From positions 1-47,059 of the forward strand of contig JAFOVD010000004.1 in NCBI GenBank assembly GCA_017392525.1: a stretch of DNA of 47,059 nt, given 5' to 3'. Under the pieces are notes generated by a model that searched no databases, was not told where the DNA came from, and was given only the letters and a program-made list of their open reading frames with translations. The translations under genes and the position numbers were made by a program. Below are positions 45,750 through 47,059 of this stretch, one piece after another; within the stretch, counting starts at the first letter, position 1; each line of letters starts with the position of its first letter. The stretch comes from Lachnospiraceae bacterium. Its GTDB lineage: Bacteria; Bacillota; Clostridia; Lachnospirales; Lachnospiraceae.

Positions 45750-46679
45750 TTACTTATAATCTACTTCCAACGATAATTCTTCCGGAAGGAATCGTGGGCA
45801 AACATTCTCCTTGGTAGCAATCACCGATGAAGCAAGACGAGTGCCGATTGCACAGGCATCTGCCAAACTCTTACCATAAGTTAAACCTATTGCAGTTCCT
45901 GCGAAAAATGCATCCCCACATCCGGTAGTATCAACAACAGATACTCTCTGTGGCGGACAGAATCCATATGTTCCGTCCTCCTGCGCCCATACAGCGCCCT
46001 GATCTCCCATGGTAATAATCATCTTTGGAATATGTGCCAATTCAACCTTACGAGCAAGGATTTCTCCCATTTCTTCCGGAGCAACATCACAGTAATCCTC
46101 TGAGAATAATAGACCTGCCTCACCCTGATTGCAGACAATACAACCGGTTTTCTTGAGTAAATCACGTCTCTCCATGGCAATTGTCATGTTGGATACTACG
46201 GCGTAAACCTGCTTATTGTATTTCTCTGCCAACTTGAAAATTGTCTTCAAAATTGTAGCATCCATATCAATCTCTACGACGATAGAATCCGCGTTCTTAA
46301 CGATTTCATCACCATGCTCTTCAAACACTTTACCGATGGCGCTTAAATCCGGTCTCTGGGAAATAGATGCCACCACATCTCCCTCATTATCAAAGATTGC
46401 TAGCCATGTACCAAGTCCGCTATCAGTACGTGTCACATAAGACGTATCTACCTTATGACGATTCAATTTATTTATAACATCATCGGATGTTCCGGTATGA
46501 TCCACTACGCTGATAAAAGTTGGCTTAAGTTCCACATTTGCAATATCTTCTGCAACATTTCGAGCAACTCCACCATGTACCTGCATAACACGTCCGACAT
46601 TTCTTCCTGCCGGAATATACTGTGCCTGCGGATATCCCTTAATGTCAACAAAAACGGCTCCTACAACTACAATACCCAT
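45750..46679 (-). CDS. PfkB-family sugar or nucleoside kinase
   Basis: This 309-residue kinase has the C-terminal PfkB signature DTTGCGDAFFAG with catalytic Asp, and ITMGDQGAVW. The N-terminal GGVARNVAEDIANVELKP resembles the GGVARN motif of pseudouridine and nucleoside kinases more than that of fructokinases, but no pseudouridine glycosidase gene is next to it. Substrate is therefore open. It is transcribed alone, with GAGGTAG ahead of the ATG and a palindrome in the promoter region. Confidence 0.87.
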   Translation of the reverse strand: MGIVVVGAVFVDIKGYPQAQYIPAGRNVGRVMQVHGGVARNVAEDIANVELKPTFISVVDHTGTSDDVINKLNRHKVDTSYVTRTDSGLGTWLAIFDNEGDVVASISQRPDLSAIGKVFEEHGDEIVKNADSIVVEIDMDATILKTIFKLAEKYNKQVYAVVSNMTIAMERRDLLKKTGCIVCNQGEAGLLFSEDYCDVAPEEMGEILARKVELAHIPKMIITMGDQGAVWAQEDGTYGFCPPQRVSVVDTTGCGDAFFAGTAIGLTYGKSLADACAIGTRLASSVIATKENVCPRFLPEELSLEVDYK

Positions 46680-46722
46680 GATTCTACCTCATATCTGTTT
46701 TTTATCATTTCTTCTATATTTA

Positions 46723-46736
46723 TTGATTTAAATCAA
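46723..46736. promoter_or_regulatory. 14-bp perfect palindrome upstream of the kinase
   Basis: TTGATTTAAATCAA lies about 45 bases before the kinase ATG, close to a TATAGA -10-like box. It could be an operator, though such AT-rich palindromes also arise by chance. Confidence 0.4.
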
Positions 46737-46895
46737 CAAGTGCGTAACATCTATTGTACTTTGAAACTATAAGAAAAACAAGCAGAAACACTCCTAATTC
46801 CGTTCAAAATGCTAATTTCTTCCATTCCAATCCTTCACTCTGTTTTCTAAAATTTTTAGTGCTGATTATATAATGGTAAACAGAAAATATCCAAC

Positions 46896-46929
46896 AAAAA
46901 AACCTGAAAACCGAAATGGTTTTCAGGTT
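46896..46929 (-). terminator. Terminator of the tRNA unit
   Basis: A perfect 12-bp stem (46901-46912 with 46918-46929) is followed by a T-run on the minus strand, directly past the tRNA-Arg gene. Confidence 0.92.
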
Positions 46930-46935
46930 AACTAA

Positions 46936-47009
46936 CGTGCGAGAGAGGATTCGAACCCCCGACACCTTGGTCCGTAGCCAAGTGCTCTATCCAGCTGAGC
47001 TACTCACAC
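46936..47009 (-). tRNA. tRNA-Arg (ACG)
   Basis: The acceptor arms GTGTGAG and CTCGCAC pair (one G-T). The D-arm (AGCTCAGCTGGATAGAGC) and the T-arm (GGGTTCGAATCC) are canonical. The anticodon stem CTTGG/CCAAG encloses the loop CTACGGA, so the anticodon is ACG, probably edited to ICG. CCA is not encoded after the discriminator G. Confidence 0.96.
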
Positions 47010-47038
47010 ATATATTCTGTTTTGAGTTTCCTCAAAAA

Positions 47039-47059
47039 TGCCGCAGACCGGAATCGAAC
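47039..47059 (-). tRNA. Partial tRNA, 3' end only (cut by window)
   Basis: Minus-strand GTTCGATTCCGGT followed by CTGCGGC and A reads as a T-loop, the 3' acceptor strand and the discriminator of a second tRNA. The 5' part lies beyond the window, so the type cannot be read. A leucine tRNA is possible from the acceptor sequence but is not shown. Confidence 0.75.

Noticed and set aside
1-47059. Mobile elements, CRISPR arrays, prophage or defence islands
   Set aside because: No transposase, integrase, phage structural gene, spaced repeat array or recognised defence gene was seen; gene content is ordinary core and carbohydrate metabolism.

Overview
The window looks like chromosomal DNA of a Clostridia/Lachnospiraceae-type Firmicute. 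The signs are AT-rich intergenic DNA, strong AGGAGG-type ribosome sites, a perfect CIRCE (HrcA) operator on clpB, a T-box leader on valS, a lysine riboswitch, GH94 cellobiose phosphorylase with a CUT1 sugar transporter, and a CheC-type phosphatase plus a FapA-like protein. The last two hint at motility genes elsewhere. The species cannot be named from this. Most genes are on the minus strand. I see no phage, transposase, CRISPR array or defence island.

Layout. 1-1.1 kb: a small methyltransferase, an unlisted 54-residue membrane protein and a short tandem repeat. 1.1-3.9 kb: clpB under CIRCE. 3.9-6.6 kb: a three-gene amino-acid ABC importer behind a lysine riboswitch with its own terminator, so lysine is the likely substrate. 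6.6-9.7 kb: single genes for an RluA-type pseudouridine synthase, an SPFH/band-7 protein and CheC. 9.8-17.4 kb: a cellobiose-type locus. It has LacI, a lipoprotein and two permeases on the minus strand, and a divergent GH94 phosphorylase behind a long leader. Two LacI-type operators sit on the lacI promoter.

17.5-22.4 kb: an AI-2E-family membrane protein, then a translationally coupled operon DUF3737 - MalY/PatB lyase - MATE exporter. Its promoter carries a near-perfect CIRCE-like site. 22.5-29 kb: an oppBCDFA peptide importer with a long, structured upstream region. 29-33.8 kb: a pantothenate/CoA operon (DUF2520 Rossmann protein, panB, panC, panD, coaBC) with trxA downstream. The DUF2520 gene occupies the place expected for a ketopantoate reductase.

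33.9-38.7 kb: serine acetyltransferase, a zinc-ribbon/TPR membrane protein, an unlisted 48-residue protein, a FapA/DUF342 protein and cytidine deaminase. 38.7-41.8 kb: valS with its T-box (apparent GUA specifier). 41.9-47 kb: two glycosyltransferase-type genes, a PH-domain protein, metY, a PfkB kinase, tRNA-Arg(ACG) and the cut end of another tRNA.

I found no clearly new multi-gene system. The best leads are the second CIRCE-like promoter, the four-segment self-complementary leader of the phosphorylase, the 26-bp near-palindrome and hairpin upstream of opp, and the two overlooked small genes.
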